Of a stretch of DNA of 64,000 bases, positions 31,245-40,106 are shown piece by piece. The stretch comes from Sepioteuthis lessoniana. Taxonomy: Eukaryota > Mollusca > Cephalopoda > Myopsida > Loliginidae. The DNA lies in contig OY757939.1 of the NCBI GenBank assembly GCA_963585895.1, forward strand, positions 56,808,509 to 56,872,508, read 5' to 3'. Made by a program: the position numbers and the translations under genes. The notes below the pieces were generated by a model. The model was not told where the DNA came from, made no database searches, and saw only the letters and a program-made list of their open reading frames with translations. Within the stretch, counting starts at the first letter, position 1; the number at the start of each line of letters is the position of its first letter.

Positions 31245-31312
31245 AATGCTACGCAAGGTCAATTTTAAGCAGAGTACAACTGCTTTGAATTCATAATTTT
31301 CCTTTTCCCTAC
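31245..31312 (-). mobile_element. SINE family T, tail fragment
   Basis: AAGGTCAATTTTAAGCAGAG and TTGAATTCATAATTTTCC match the complement of the T tail. Confidence 0.5.
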
Positions 31313-31515
31313 TGGTGTTCACTTTGAATTTTTTTTTTTTAAAAACTTATTACATTTGTTATCTAAAATCAAAGATATTTTACGTAGTGAAACTATATCA
31401 TTCTATAATGAATATCTAGGTTTGTTTCTTTTTTCAATGTCTCGATTCGTTCCCCGACTAGAAAAATGATTTTGTGCCAAATCAGACTGGATAGGAAATA
31501 TGAATAAATCCTTAC
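31313..31515. other. Unassigned sequence
   Basis: No feature recognised. Confidence 0.3.
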
Positions 31516-31588
31516 TCATTTTGCTTGCTATACTCGTACCGTTTCCATAGTTGTTCTCTCCGATCTTCTTCTGGTGCTTTTTGTTGTA
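31516..31588 (-). CDS. Possible exon, weak evidence
   Basis: On the minus strand a strong donor (AAAATGA/GTAAGG, at 31515) ends a frame reading YNKKHQKKIGENNYGNGTSI then ASKM. The nearest acceptor (TGGAATTTGAG) lacks a pyrimidine tract and another frame is open for much of the length. The end phase (1) does not fit the other minus-strand candidates. I list it because donor and composition are exon-like, but would not be surprised if it is chance. Confidence 0.2.
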
Positions 31589-31649
31589 CTCAAATTCCAG
31601 GAATTTTGAACTTTATTTGAATCACGAGGGCAACATTTTTTCATTCACC

Positions 31650-31800
31650 CCTCAATGCCTTAGTGGTATCTCGCATCAACAACTTTTTTAAATCTCTTTC
31701 ACTGCTACTGAAATTGTGACCTGGGATCGAACGCACAACTTCCAGATGGTAGCCTGCAAGGCTTTTTGACTCGACCTTTGGTCCAGGTGGACAAGAAGCC
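31650..31800 (-). mobile_element. Possible tRNA-headed SINE head
   Basis: On the minus strand GTGCGTTCGATCCCAGG has B-box form and TTGCAGGCTACCATCTGG precedes it. No second copy in the window confirms it. Confidence 0.3.
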
Positions 31801-31834
31801 TGGAGAGTAGAGCCGTCGTAACGTTGTGAGTATC

Positions 31835-31955
31835 GCAACCAAGATGAATAATACTGAGAAGAGTCCTGGAAACTTGAGGAGACCTGTTGTCACTCAAACC
31901 CCAGTGGAAATCCATCAGCTAACGCTGGTGTGAAAAACTCTCAAAAGAGAATGAT
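31835..31955 (+). mobile_element. R4/Dong-like LINE 3' end, unit 1 of 4
   Basis: It starts inside the coding end (AATACTGAGAAGAGTCCTGG, TTGAGGAGACCTGTTGTCAC) and ends ACTCTCAAAAGAGAATGATA. The next unit follows directly. Confidence 0.6.
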
Positions 31956-32310
31956 AATTAATATTGCTATCCTGGCTGACCACAGAGTAAAATTGAAAGA
32001 AAGGGAAAAAAAGGATAAGTACCTCGACCTTGCTAGGGAATTGAAAAAACTGTGGAACATGAAAGTGACGTTTATGCCAATTATAATTGGTGCTCTTGGT
32101 ACAGTCATCGAAGGATTATTAAAGGGACTAGAGGACTTGGAAATAAGAGAACGTGTGGAGACAATCCAATCTACGACCCTACTGAGATCGGCCAGAATAC
32201 TGAGAAGTGTCCTGGAGACTTGAGGAGACTTGCTGTCAATCAAACTTCAGTAAAAGACCATCAGCAAAGGCTGACGGGAAAAACTCTCAAGGAGTACAAG
32301 CATTTTGTAG
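31956..32310 (+). pseudogene. R4/Dong-like LINE 3' end, unit 2 of 4
   Basis: It encodes in one frame the last part of the element's ORF: LADHRVKLKEREKKDKYLDL, ARELKKLWNMKV, IIIGALGTVIEGLLKGLED and RSARILRSVLET, then a stop. In better copies the stretch before this reads as a restriction-like endonuclease (RPDLV...D...K), the nuclease type of the R2/R4/Dong LINE group. This copy starts within that domain. It is 5'-truncated at a different point from its neighbours. Confidence 0.65.
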
Positions 32311-32349
32311 TTTGCTTGAAGTATTGCGCAAATTATTATTTTTTTTTTT

Positions 32350-32624
32350 TTGTATTGTATTACTCTAGAGGGTTATTGCAATGCAAAAAAACAAAACAAA
32401 AAACAATCATTTGAGTCCAATTAATTTCAAAGTAAAAACTTCATCGTCAGAGACTTTTTTAAAATGAATTTGCTGTTGCATCTTCGAATGTAATGAATTT
32501 GAACATACAACACCAAGTTCATTTTAAAAAAGTCTCTGACGATGAAGTTTTTACTTTGAAATTAATTAGCCTCAGATGAATATTATCTCGCATTACAATA
32601 GCCCTCTAAATTAATACAATACAA
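32350..32624. repeat. Palindromic 275-bp element (MITE-like) with perfect 50-bp arms
   Basis: The outer ends are inverted repeats (TTGTATTGTATTA...GAGGGTTATTGCAATGC against its complement, with a few mismatches). The inner arms 32419-32468 and 32518-32567 are exact complements over 50 bp, with a 49-bp loop. No coding capacity. It could be a non-autonomous DNA transposon, but I find no clear TSD. It splits LINE units 2 and 3. Confidence 0.75.
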
Positions 32625-32652
32625 GAATATATTAATAATAATAATAATAATC

Positions 32653-32912
32653 TAGACCTAGCTAAGAAAATTATAGAAGATGAAAGTGACGGTGATTCTA
32701 ATTGTAATTGGTGCCCATGGAACAATCCCGAAAGGTTTGGTAAAGGAACTGGAAGACTTGGACATAAGAGGATGAGTGAAGGCCGTCCAGACTACTGCAT
32801 TATCAAGATCAGCCAGAATACTGAGACGAGTCCTGGAGACTTGAGGAGACTTGCTATTACTCAAACTCCAGTGAAAAACCATCTGCTTACACTGGTGTTA
32901 AAAACTCTCAAA
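32653..32912 (+). mobile_element. R4/Dong-like LINE 3' end, unit 3 of 4
   Basis: It is preceded by (TAA)n at 32632-32652 and begins TCTAGACCTAGCTAAGAAAA. It includes IVIGAHGTIPKGLVKELEDL then a stop, and ends ACTCTCAAAAGAGAAAAATA. Confidence 0.6.
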
Positions 32913-32925
32913 AGAGAAAAATAAT

Positions 32926-33247
32926 AAGTGAAAATCAAAGAAAGAGAAAAGAAAGACAATTACTTGGACCTTGCCCGAGAACTAAAAATGTTACAGGAGA
33001 TGAAGGTGACGGTGATACTTATTATAATAGGTGCACTTGGAACGATCTTAAAAGGCTTGGTAAGGAGGCTGGAAGAGTTGGAAATCGGGAGACGATCCGA
33101 GATCGTTCAAACAACAACATTGTTAAAATCGACCGGGATTCTGGAGACTTGAGGAGATTTGCTGTCTCTAAAACTCCAGTGAAAGACCATCAGCTAACGC
33201 TGGTGTTTAAAACTGGCCAGGAGTAACATAATAATAATAATAATAAT
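32926..33247 (+). mobile_element. R4/Dong-like LINE 3' end, unit 4 of 4, with (AAT)n tail
   Basis: It encodes KIKEREKKDNYLDLARELKM, IIIGALGTILKGLVRRLEEL and STGILET in one frame (32928-33152), then GAGGAGATTTGCTGTCTC, and ends in ATAATAATAATAATAATAAT. This tail fits the (TAA)n insertion habit of Dong-type elements. Confidence 0.65.
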
Positions 33248-33879
33248 GCCTCAGTTCAGAAATTATTGATAGAAATGAGATGTTCGGATTTTTTATCTGA
33301 AAACTATCGTGAATATCATTGATATTTCTTGTGGAAAATATCTCATGTAATACGGATCACGCTTATCAGACAACGTCTCTCTATCGATTAATTCATAACC
33401 GTGTCTTCTTTCTCCTACTTCCCGACTTTTGCGCATGCGCAAACACCCCAAAATGGCCGGCACACTGAAGATATTTGTTGATATCCCGAAATCTGTGATG
33501 CATTAAAATTTCCAAAGTGCATCGAATGGAATGAAAGAAAATCGTCCATCACTAAACAAGTAACCTTCGTTGTTGAAAGAAAAGTGAAGAATAAATCGTA
33601 CAGGATTACGAAGTTGAAAAACAAAAAATAACTATTTCATCCTCATCAAAGCGAGCAGAGTACTCGGGTTTCCTTGAGCATAATCATGAAGCACTTGGTG
33701 AGGATCGAACTTATTACCCTTTGCATTTAACCTCTTCTCGGTGGTAGTATGAGGCACATAGTTTAACGCACAGACACATGCACGGACAGGGTCAACAATA
33801 GCCCTGCCCCCAGCGATCATTTATACGAAATATTTTTTGACGCAATGCGGGTTGTGTGATATTATTTGGCAAGAAATCT
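33248..33879. other. Unassigned, low-copy-looking region
   Basis: No mobile element recognised. It contains the palindrome at 33428-33443 (listed separately), a short plus-strand ATG frame of 17 codons at about 33454, and a minus-strand frame of 69 codons (33415-33624) with no known relative. A tRNA-like B-box complement (GGATCGAAC) lies near 33702. Confidence 0.3.
33428..33461 (+). promoter_or_regulatory. NRF1-type palindrome followed by a YY1-like motif
   Basis: TTTGCGCATGCGCAAA (33428-33443) is a perfect 16-bp palindrome holding the NRF1 consensus GCGCATGCGC. Seven bases on is AAAATGGCCGGC, close to the YY1 motif overlapping an ATG. Such pairs mark CpG-type promoters in animals. No gene is identified downstream, so this is only a candidate. 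Confidence 0.3.
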
Positions 33880-34034
33880 CAAATAGATCTATTTTATCTA
33901 TGGGTTGGAATCCTAACAGGTACTACAACTCCAGATCAGAGTGGACCTGGGAGTAATAGCAATGAAGGGGTACTCCACTCTTCCCAGAGCTCCAGAATTG
34001 GAGTCTCACCAAGGGATAGAGTTTAGTTTCATGC
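33880..34034 (-). mobile_element. Family U head, left part (interrupted by T SINE)
   Basis: The complement of the head end (TCTATGGGTTGGAATCCTAAC, AGAGTGGACCTGGGAGTAAT) is clear. It resumes at 34375-34440 (GGGGGGGGGTTCTTC, ATGCAGTCAGTATTTTC). Confidence 0.65.
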
Positions 34035-34051
34035 TTAAATAATTCCTTTAT

Positions 34052-34357
34052 CATATTTACCAACCCCTTCGCTCGGGCAGGATATGACACAAGGTCAATT
34101 TTTAAGCGGAGTTTAACAGGTTTGAATTCAGAGTTTTCCTTCTCCTAGACAAGTTGCCTTACCAAGGCTAAAGAACCTAGTCTGCCCTATTATTTTACCC
34201 ATTGCCCTATTATTTTACCCATTTACAATAATTGGATTCATACCTTTCCCAAGGGTATTAGTGCTATGTGAAATGCAATCAGTCTCGTCCAGGATTTGAA
34301 CTCGTGTCGCCGTGTCCATTTTCAACGACGATAACCATTACACAATGGGTACCTCCT
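34052..34357 (-). mobile_element. SINE family T, full length, with 17-bp TSD
   Basis: TTAAATAATTCCTTTAT (34035-34051) and TTAGATAATTCCTTTAT (34358-34374) flank it with one mismatch. The tRNA head is at the right (B box GAGTTCAAATCC). A small internal duplication, TGCCCTATTATTTTACCCAT, lies at about 34180-34225. It sits within a U head. Confidence 0.85.
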
Positions 34358-34374
34358 TTAGATAATTCCTTTAT

Positions 34375-34440
34375 TGGGGGGGGGTTCTTCATCTTTTGTT
34401 GAAAATGCAGTCAGTATTTTCTAAACCTCGTCAACAGGAT
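34375..34440 (-). mobile_element. Family U head, right part
   Basis: Continuation of the U copy after the SINE, with the poly-G stretch and GAAAATGCAGTCAGTATTTTC. Confidence 0.5.
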
Positions 34441-34805
34441 GAATACTGATTCTAACCTAATTATATGTGCTGCTTATTTAATTTGTTTTGACTTTCTAGC
34501 AGTATTAGTTGTCTATGAGTTCAAATGTATGGTGTGAGGTCCCCGATTTTAAAATTCTAGGGAGTGTCGAATATCCTTCTATTGTTATTACTTCCTGATT
34601 CACTCTAACCCAAGGTTGTAGGACAGGATGTCTCAGTATACATGGGACCTATGTGACAGCTTATAACTCTACTAATAATAATGTTGTATTCCTTTCTATT
34701 TCAGATTTGAAAATAGTATACTATAACTATTAATCCTTGATCACAATGCCTTGGACAAGAGAGGGAAAAATATTTTGTGTCACTACTTATTTGGAGACAA
34801 AATTA
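34441..34805. other. Unassigned sequence
   Basis: A weak U-head relic may lie at 34530-34630 (GATTCACTCTAACCCAAGG). Nothing else recognised. Confidence 0.3.
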
Positions 34806-35034
34806 TTCAAAACTGTCTCAAAATAGATGTAACCCATTTATATGATTAAGATTTATTACTGAGACAAGAAACTCAAAAAAGATTGTATGTGTTGGAAGCT
34901 GATTTAATAATAAAAAACAGCATAAAAAAATAGCTTAAAGGACATATTCCAAATGACCGCCATTTTGCTTGTCTCGGTAATAAATCGTTCTCATATTAAT
35001 GGGTTACATCTATTTTGTAACTCCCTGTACTTGT
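34806..35034. mobile_element. MITE with about 60-bp inverted ends (Tc1/mariner-like)
   Basis: The left arm (AAAATAGATGTAACCCATTT, GATTTATTACTGAGACAAG) and the complement of the right arm (ACAAAATAGATGTAACCCAT, GATTTATTACCGAGACAAG) pair over about 60 bp. The right end reads CTCCCTGTA, so the terminus is TACAGGGAG, common in the Tc1/mariner group. The interior of about 110 bp has no coding capacity. Confidence 0.65.
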
Positions 35035-35119
35035 TAGGATCCAATAAAACTGTAAATTTTTTGGGGGCGAGGAGGGGATACTCGGGCTAGGGGGGGGGTA
35101 ACAAGCTGCACTGGAACTT
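35035..35119. other. G-rich spacer
   Basis: GGGGGCGAGGAGGGG and a run of nine G lie here. No element recognised. Confidence 0.4.
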
Positions 35120-35315
35120 TGCAGTAAGCGAGTTCAAACTTTAATCATGCTATTATGTTCACTTTTGGGTTAATACCATTGGGAAAGGCATGAACCCCTT
35201 TATCCCTCCGGGTATGGGTCAAATAGTATCACTGCTATTCTTGTATAAGGATGGCTTTGGCATTAAATAATCCACGAAGGTTGATATTCAATGCATAAAC
35301 AAAGAAACTAAACTG
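35120..35315 (+). mobile_element. SINE family S2, 5'-truncated
   Basis: It starts at the B box (GCGAGTTCAAACTTTAATC) and has TTCACTTTTGGGTTAATACC, GGATGGCTTTGGCATTAAAT and a slightly altered hairpin ending in AAACAAAGAAAC. Confidence 0.7.
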
Positions 35316-35647
35316 AACCGTAAATTATTTGGATTAAGAATAGTTACTTGAAGCTATAAGTAAAAACGCCGTAATAATCATAATCCTTCGTACACGACTA
35401 TAATCGTTTACAAAGGATTATCATTTTTTATATCAATCAACTGATATCTTATGACTGTGTGCAAACAAATAATTATTATGGATAAAAAAAAAACTTCTAT
35501 TTTAGAAAATAAATGCAAAAGAACGATGAAAATTGTTATACGAATCAAACGTTTACAAGTGAATCAAAGTTCGGCATTATATATAATCTGTAGGTCATTT
35601 CATTTTTCAAAAGTTAGAGCTAATTTGCATAAAATTTAGTATTGCTT
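35316..35647. other. Unassigned sequence
   Basis: AT-rich DNA with a plus-strand frame of 62 lysine/isoleucine-rich codons (35451-35639), not convincing as a gene. Confidence 0.3.
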
Positions 35648-36038
35648 TTGTTTGTACACAGTTAAATGGTTTCAAGTATTACTATGTAATACAAATATTT
35701 CAATTTTCAAATTGTTGGTCACATTTTAAAATGTTCATTTGTTTTCACACTGTTTAATGTTTTCAAGTATTGCAATTTAATATTAATAATTCAATTAAAC
35801 TGTTTGTTGATTGCAAGCAGTTAAATAGTCAAACAGTTCTATTTGAGCCATAGATGGGACCCTAACAAGTACTACTACTCCGAGTGACCTCTGGGGCAAT
35901 GGCATTGAGGGATACTACACATTCCACAAAGCACCAGGAATGGAAACTGACTATCAGGTTGTTTAATGTCATATTCCGGACACTCGTTCGGTGGGCGCGG
36001 TCTTACCACTTTGCAGAGATGCAGTTGACTAAGCTGAT
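35648..36038 (-). mobile_element. Family U copy without tail
   Basis: Body subrepeats (CACAGTTAAATGGTTTCAAG) on the left and head (CATAGATGGGACCCTAACAAG, GCAGAGATGCAGTTGAC) on the right. Confidence 0.55.
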
Positions 36039-36299
36039 AGAGGATAGAATTTGCATCTGTGTGGATGTTGTTGCAGTATTAGTCACCTGACAACGATGTA
36101 CAAAGAAGTTCTAAACGTGCAGCCCAGTTATTATCGGGTAGGTGAGGTTGATCTAACGATCTACAAAATGACGCAAGCAAAACTCCCTCCACTGCCACAC
36201 AAACTTCTCTCCATGCATCCACGTCACTGAACTCAGCGAGAGATCAGCGCTGTAGGCGAATGCAGCATATTAGCGTAAAAAGAATATAAAACTACAGAC
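36039..36299. other. Unassigned, GC-richer
   Basis: No element recognised. It may be the upstream part of the LINE that follows. Confidence 0.3.
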
Positions 36300-36860
36300 G
36301 ACTGGGTAGGAAAGTGATCCATTGGGAATTTTGCAAGAAATTTAAATTTGACAATACGAACAAGTGGTATATGCATATGTTTAAGAATCCGTCCAAGAGA
36401 ATAAGACGTGCAAACTTCTCTGGGATTTTGAGAGAGAAACGGATCACCTAATCTCGACCAGACAACCAGACCTAGTAATAGTTAATAACAACAAAAACAA
36501 CAACAGAAAGAGAACTTGCCGAATAGCAGACGTTCCCGTCCCAGCAGACCACTGAGTTGAATTAAAAGAAGGTGAAAGAGGGATAAATATCTGGACCTTG
36601 ACGGAGAGTTGAAAAAGCTATGGAACATGAAGGTAACGGTGATACCAATCGTAGTTGGAGTATTTGGAACGAGATCCAAAGGATTGGTAAAGGAACTGGA
36701 AAACTTAGAAATCGAGGACAAGTAGAGACCATCCAGACTACAGCATTACAAATATCGGCCAGAATACTGAGAAGAATCCTGGAAACTTGCTGTCACTCAA
36801 TTCCAGAGAAAAACCATCAGTTAACATTGGTGTGAAATACTCTCAAAGGAGTAAAAAAAG
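36300..36860 (+). pseudogene. R4/Dong-like LINE, endonuclease-to-C-terminus fragment
   Basis: The fragment encodes, with frameshifts, WVGKVIHWEFCKKFKFDNTN, KWYMHMFKN, then REIETDHLI-like text, STRQPDLVIVNNN and RTCRIADVPVPADH. The RxPDLV...D spacing matches the restriction-like endonuclease of R2/R4/Dong-type LINEs, which lies after the reverse transcriptase. The C-terminal module follows (GKVLDLDGELKKLWNMKV-like, then VVGVFGTRSKGLVKELENL in another frame). It ends near ACTCTCAAAGGAG. At least two frameshifts make it inactive. Confidence 0.65.
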
Positions 36861-36949
36861 GCTAGTAATCTATATATAAAGTGACTTATTTCGCCAGGGA
36901 TATTTTGTTGTTTTTTTCTTTTAAGAGTCCAGTTATCTACAGTAAATGG

Positions 36950-37533
36950 CTGTTTGTTTAGGTTTTATGGCATATCAACCTTTGTAGGTTATTTAACGCC
37001 AAATCCATTTTTATGCAAATAGTTCTATTTCAAACAATTCAGTTTAGCCTGAGTACATAGTTTAATTGTCAAAAACATTTCTATTTCAAGCTATTCGGTT
37101 TAGTCATAAAGTTCTATATCAGCTAATTCAGTTTAGTATAAGTACAGATTTTGTTTACACAGTTACATGTCCAAACAGTTCGATATTAAACAACCCAGTT
37201 TAGTGTAAGTACAGTTTCAATGTCAAAAACAGTTCCATTTCAAACAATTCAGTTTTGTCAAACAGTTGTAATTCAAACAATTCAGTTTAGCATAAGTATG
37301 CAGTTAGTTCTATTCAACCCATAGATAGGGCCCTATCAGGTGCTTCCATTCCAGGCCAGAGTGGACAGAGGAGCAATGGCAATAAAAGGGTGCTCCGCAT
37401 TTCCCAAAGCTCCAGCATCTCTGGAACCTCACCATCAGATTGTATAGTGTCATATTCAGAACGTTCATTGGGGTGGGGTTGCCTCTCTGCAGAGGTGCAG
37501 TCGGTGTATTCTACCACCCCAGCTGACTAGGCA
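36950..37533 (-). mobile_element. Family U retroposon, full length, with TSD
   Basis: ATCTACAGTAAATGG (36935-36949) and ATCTACATTAAATGG (37534-37548) flank it, 15 bp with one mismatch. On the minus strand it starts TTGCCTAGTCAGCTGGGG and ends in the tail hairpin. Confidence 0.8.
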
Positions 37534-37548
37534 ATCTACATTAAATGG

Positions 37549-37635
37549 AGAAACAAAAGAAGTAAAAAGATAAAAGGTAAAAGGGTGATGCGTAAAAAGT
37601 ATCATATATTAAGTAAAAAGTAAACGATAATAGGT
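37549..37635. other. A-rich spacer
   Basis: No feature recognised. Confidence 0.4.
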
Positions 37636-37921
37636 GCCGTGGTGTAATTGCTATCGTCGTAGGAAATGAACACGGCGACACGAGTTCAAATCCTGGACGA
37701 GACTGATTGCATTTCACATAGCACTAATATCCTTGGGAAAGGTATGAATTCAATTATTCTACCTCCAGCTATGGGTAAATAGTAGGACAGACTAGGTTCT
37801 TCAGCCTTAGTTAGGCAACTAGTCTAGGAGAAGGAAAACTCTGAATTCAAACCTGTTAAACTCTGCTTAAAAATTGACCTTGTGTCATATCCTGCCCGAG
37901 CGGAGGGGTTGGGTAAATATG
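37636..37921 (+). mobile_element. SINE family T, full length
   Basis: Head GGTGCCGTGGTGTAATTGC with B box GAGTTCAAATCCTGG, middle CTAATATCCTTGGGAAAGG, and tail CCTGCCCGAGCGGAGGGG. Confidence 0.8.
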
Positions 37922-38342
37922 ATCATAGGTAAGGGTTATAATTGGGTACGATAAGTATAACGCAAGCAATAATGCGATTTTTTTAAATAATTTAACAGTT
38001 AATATGTTTTTGGCGGGAAATAATAGGTAAGATGTCAGAACAAAGTGCTTTAACGTAAAAGATGAATAAAGAGTTACACGTAAAATCTGGTCCACGAAAA
38101 CCAACCAACCAACCAACCAACCGACCGACCGACCAACCAACCGACCAAACAAATAAACAAGTCTTGGTTAGTCAAAATTATAGCATCTCTCTTTTCTAAT
38201 TAAGCCTTGACTTCCTGATCAAACTATGTCCTGAAAGTTTTGACTATTCATAATAAATTCGGTCCTAATTATAATATTGATGATATAGTGGAGTCATCAT
38301 CTTTTGATGGGTACATGAAACGATCTGTACAAATGTTTTTGC
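37636..38342 (+). repeat. Tandem segmental duplication, unit 1
   Basis: This unit contains a full T SINE (37636-37921) and about 420 bp of other DNA. The same order recurs in 38343-39490: T SINE, GTCAGAACAAAGTGCT, TTACACGTAAAATCTGGTCC, CTATGTCCTGAAAGTTTTGA, CTTTTGATGGGTACATGAAA. Unit 2 has lost some DNA and gained a U insertion. Confidence 0.8.
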
Positions 38343-38628
38343 CCATAGTGTAATGGTTATCGTCGTTGAAAATGGACACGGTGACACGAGTTCAAATCCT
38401 GGACGAGACTGATTGCATTTCACATCGCACTAATACCCTTGGGGAAGGGTATGAATTCAATTATTCTCCCTCCAGCTATGGATAAATAGTAGGGCAGACT
38501 AGGTTCTTCAGCCTGGTTGAGGCAACTAGTCTAGGAGAAGGAAAACTCTGAATTCAAACCTGTTAAACTTCGCTTAAAAATTGCCCTTGTGTCATATCCT
38601 GCCTGAGCAGAGGGGTTGGTAAATATAA
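38343..38628 (+). mobile_element. SINE family T, full length
   Basis: Head CCCATAGTGTAATGGTTATC with B box GAGTTCAAATCCTGG, and tail CCTGCCTGAGCAGAGGGG. It was copied together with its flank from unit 1 (or the reverse). Confidence 0.8.
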
Positions 38629-38857
38629 GTAGGTAAGTTGTCAGAACAAAGTGCTCTAACGTAAAAGATGAATAAAGGGTTACACGTAAAATCTGGTCCA
38701 CAAAACCCAACCAACCGACCAAACGAATAAACAAGTCTTGGTTCGTCAAAATGATAGTATCTCTTCTTCTAGTCTATTGTTAAATACTATGTCCTGAAAG
38801 TTTTGACTATTCATAATAAAAATTCGCTCCTAAATATAATATTGATGATGTAGTGAA

Positions 38858-39436
38858 TTGGTTTGGTTTGGTTTGTTTGGTTTTACGGCATATCAACCTT
38901 TGTAGGTTATTTAACGCCAAATCCATTTTTATGTAAATAATCTGTTCTATTGAAAACAGTTCAGTTTAGCATAAGTACACAGTTTAATTGTCACAAATAT
39001 TTCCATTTCAAACAATTCAAGCAGTTATATGTAACAATTCAGTTAAGTGTAAATACAGTTTCAATGTCGAAAAACAATTCTATTTGAAATAATTCAGTTA
39101 AGCATAAGCACGCAGTTTCAGTGTAAGTACGGTTAATTGTCAAAAACGTTTCTATTTCAAGCTATTCAGTTTACTCAATTCATTTTAGCATAAGTATGCT
39201 GTTAGTTCTATTTAACCCATAGATAGGGCCCTATCAGGTGCTACCACTCCGGACCAGAGTGGACCTGGGAGCGATGGCAATGAAGGGGTACTCCGCTTTC
39301 CCCAAAGCTCCAGCACTGCTGGAACCTCACCATCAGATTGTTTAGTGTCATATCCAGGACACTCGTTAGGGGGGGGGGTCTTACCCCTCTGCAGAGGTGC
39401 AGTCAGTGTATTCTACAGCCCCAGCTGACTGGGCAA
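38858..39436 (-). mobile_element. Family U retroposon, full length, with perfect 13-bp TSD
   Basis: ATGATGTAGTGAA occurs at 38845-38857 and 39437-39449. The empty site is preserved in the duplicate at 38279-38295 (ATGATATAGTGGA), which proves the insertion borders. The element is 579 bp. Confidence 0.9.
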
Positions 39437-39521
39437 ATGATGTAGTGAAGTCATAGTCTTTTGATGGGTACATGAAACGATTTGTAAAAAATGTTTTGAA
39501 GTCACTGAAAGAATATCTTAC

Positions 39522-39602
39522 CTTGTCAGACGTAACACAGAATTTAATCGCACATTCGCACATAGGTTGGCTTCTAGAAATGGTCTTACTGTTTGAGGAC
39601 TT
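39522..39602 (-). CDS. Candidate internal exon, unidentified
   Basis: Splice signals are very good: acceptor TTTTTTTTTTCAG ending at 39603 and donor CAAG/GTAAGAT at 39521 on the minus strand. The 81-bp stretch is open in two frames. One reads SSNSKTISRSQPMCECAIKF then CVTSDK. The other, phase 2, reads SPQTVRPFLEANLCANVRLN then SVLRLT; it is the frame that would join the minus-strand candidates 58483-58593 (ends phase 2) and 22702-22861 (starts phase 2). I cannot name the product. No repeat covers this position. Because it is short and has two open frames, coding potential alone proves little; the paired splice signals are the main evidence. Confidence 0.4.
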
Positions 39603-40106
39603 CTGAAAAAAAAAAGACAATATAGTTTAGTACGAGGATTAATCAATTTCAAAGACAATGTGGTTTAATCGACCCTGATAGATCGGTACTATGTTCAAAA
39701 GTGAAGGACTAAAGAATTTGGTTGGATTTAAATACGTACAAAAACAAGCAAACAAATAGATAAATACCCGCCAAACAAAGTTAGAAATAGTATTTTCCTG
39801 GTTAAGTAATAAATTATCTGTATCTACTACTTAAGATGTAGTTTAGAAAATTTGGTGTCAAATAAGTTTAACGGGTGATGACCCCCGAGATCAATTTGAG
39901 AGGTTGGCTCTGATTGGATGATCTCAGTCAGGCATCCGAGGAGTTGTAAAAGTTAAAAAACAGATTTAAGCTAAACGTTAGACCAGAATCGCTGAAACGA
40001 GCTTCTGATTCTCAACTTCGTAAGGAGTCAATAATATATGTGAAGAAAATTTCATGAAGGGGATAAAAGATGAGCTCATAAAAAATATTGTGATTATTCA
40101 TTCCAG
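39603..40106. other. Unassigned spacer
   Basis: No element recognised. It would be intronic if either flanking exon candidate is real. Confidence 0.3.

Larger units (their letters stand above)
38343..39490 (+). repeat. Tandem segmental duplication, unit 2
   Basis: Second unit of the duplication, containing T SINE 38343-38628 and split by U 38858-39436. Its last part (39437-39490) matches 38284-38340 of unit 1. Confidence 0.75.

Noticed and set aside
37636..37710. tRNA genes at the heads of T and S2 copies
   Set aside because: A and B boxes are present, but acceptor and anticodon stems are missing and TSDs show them to be SINEs.
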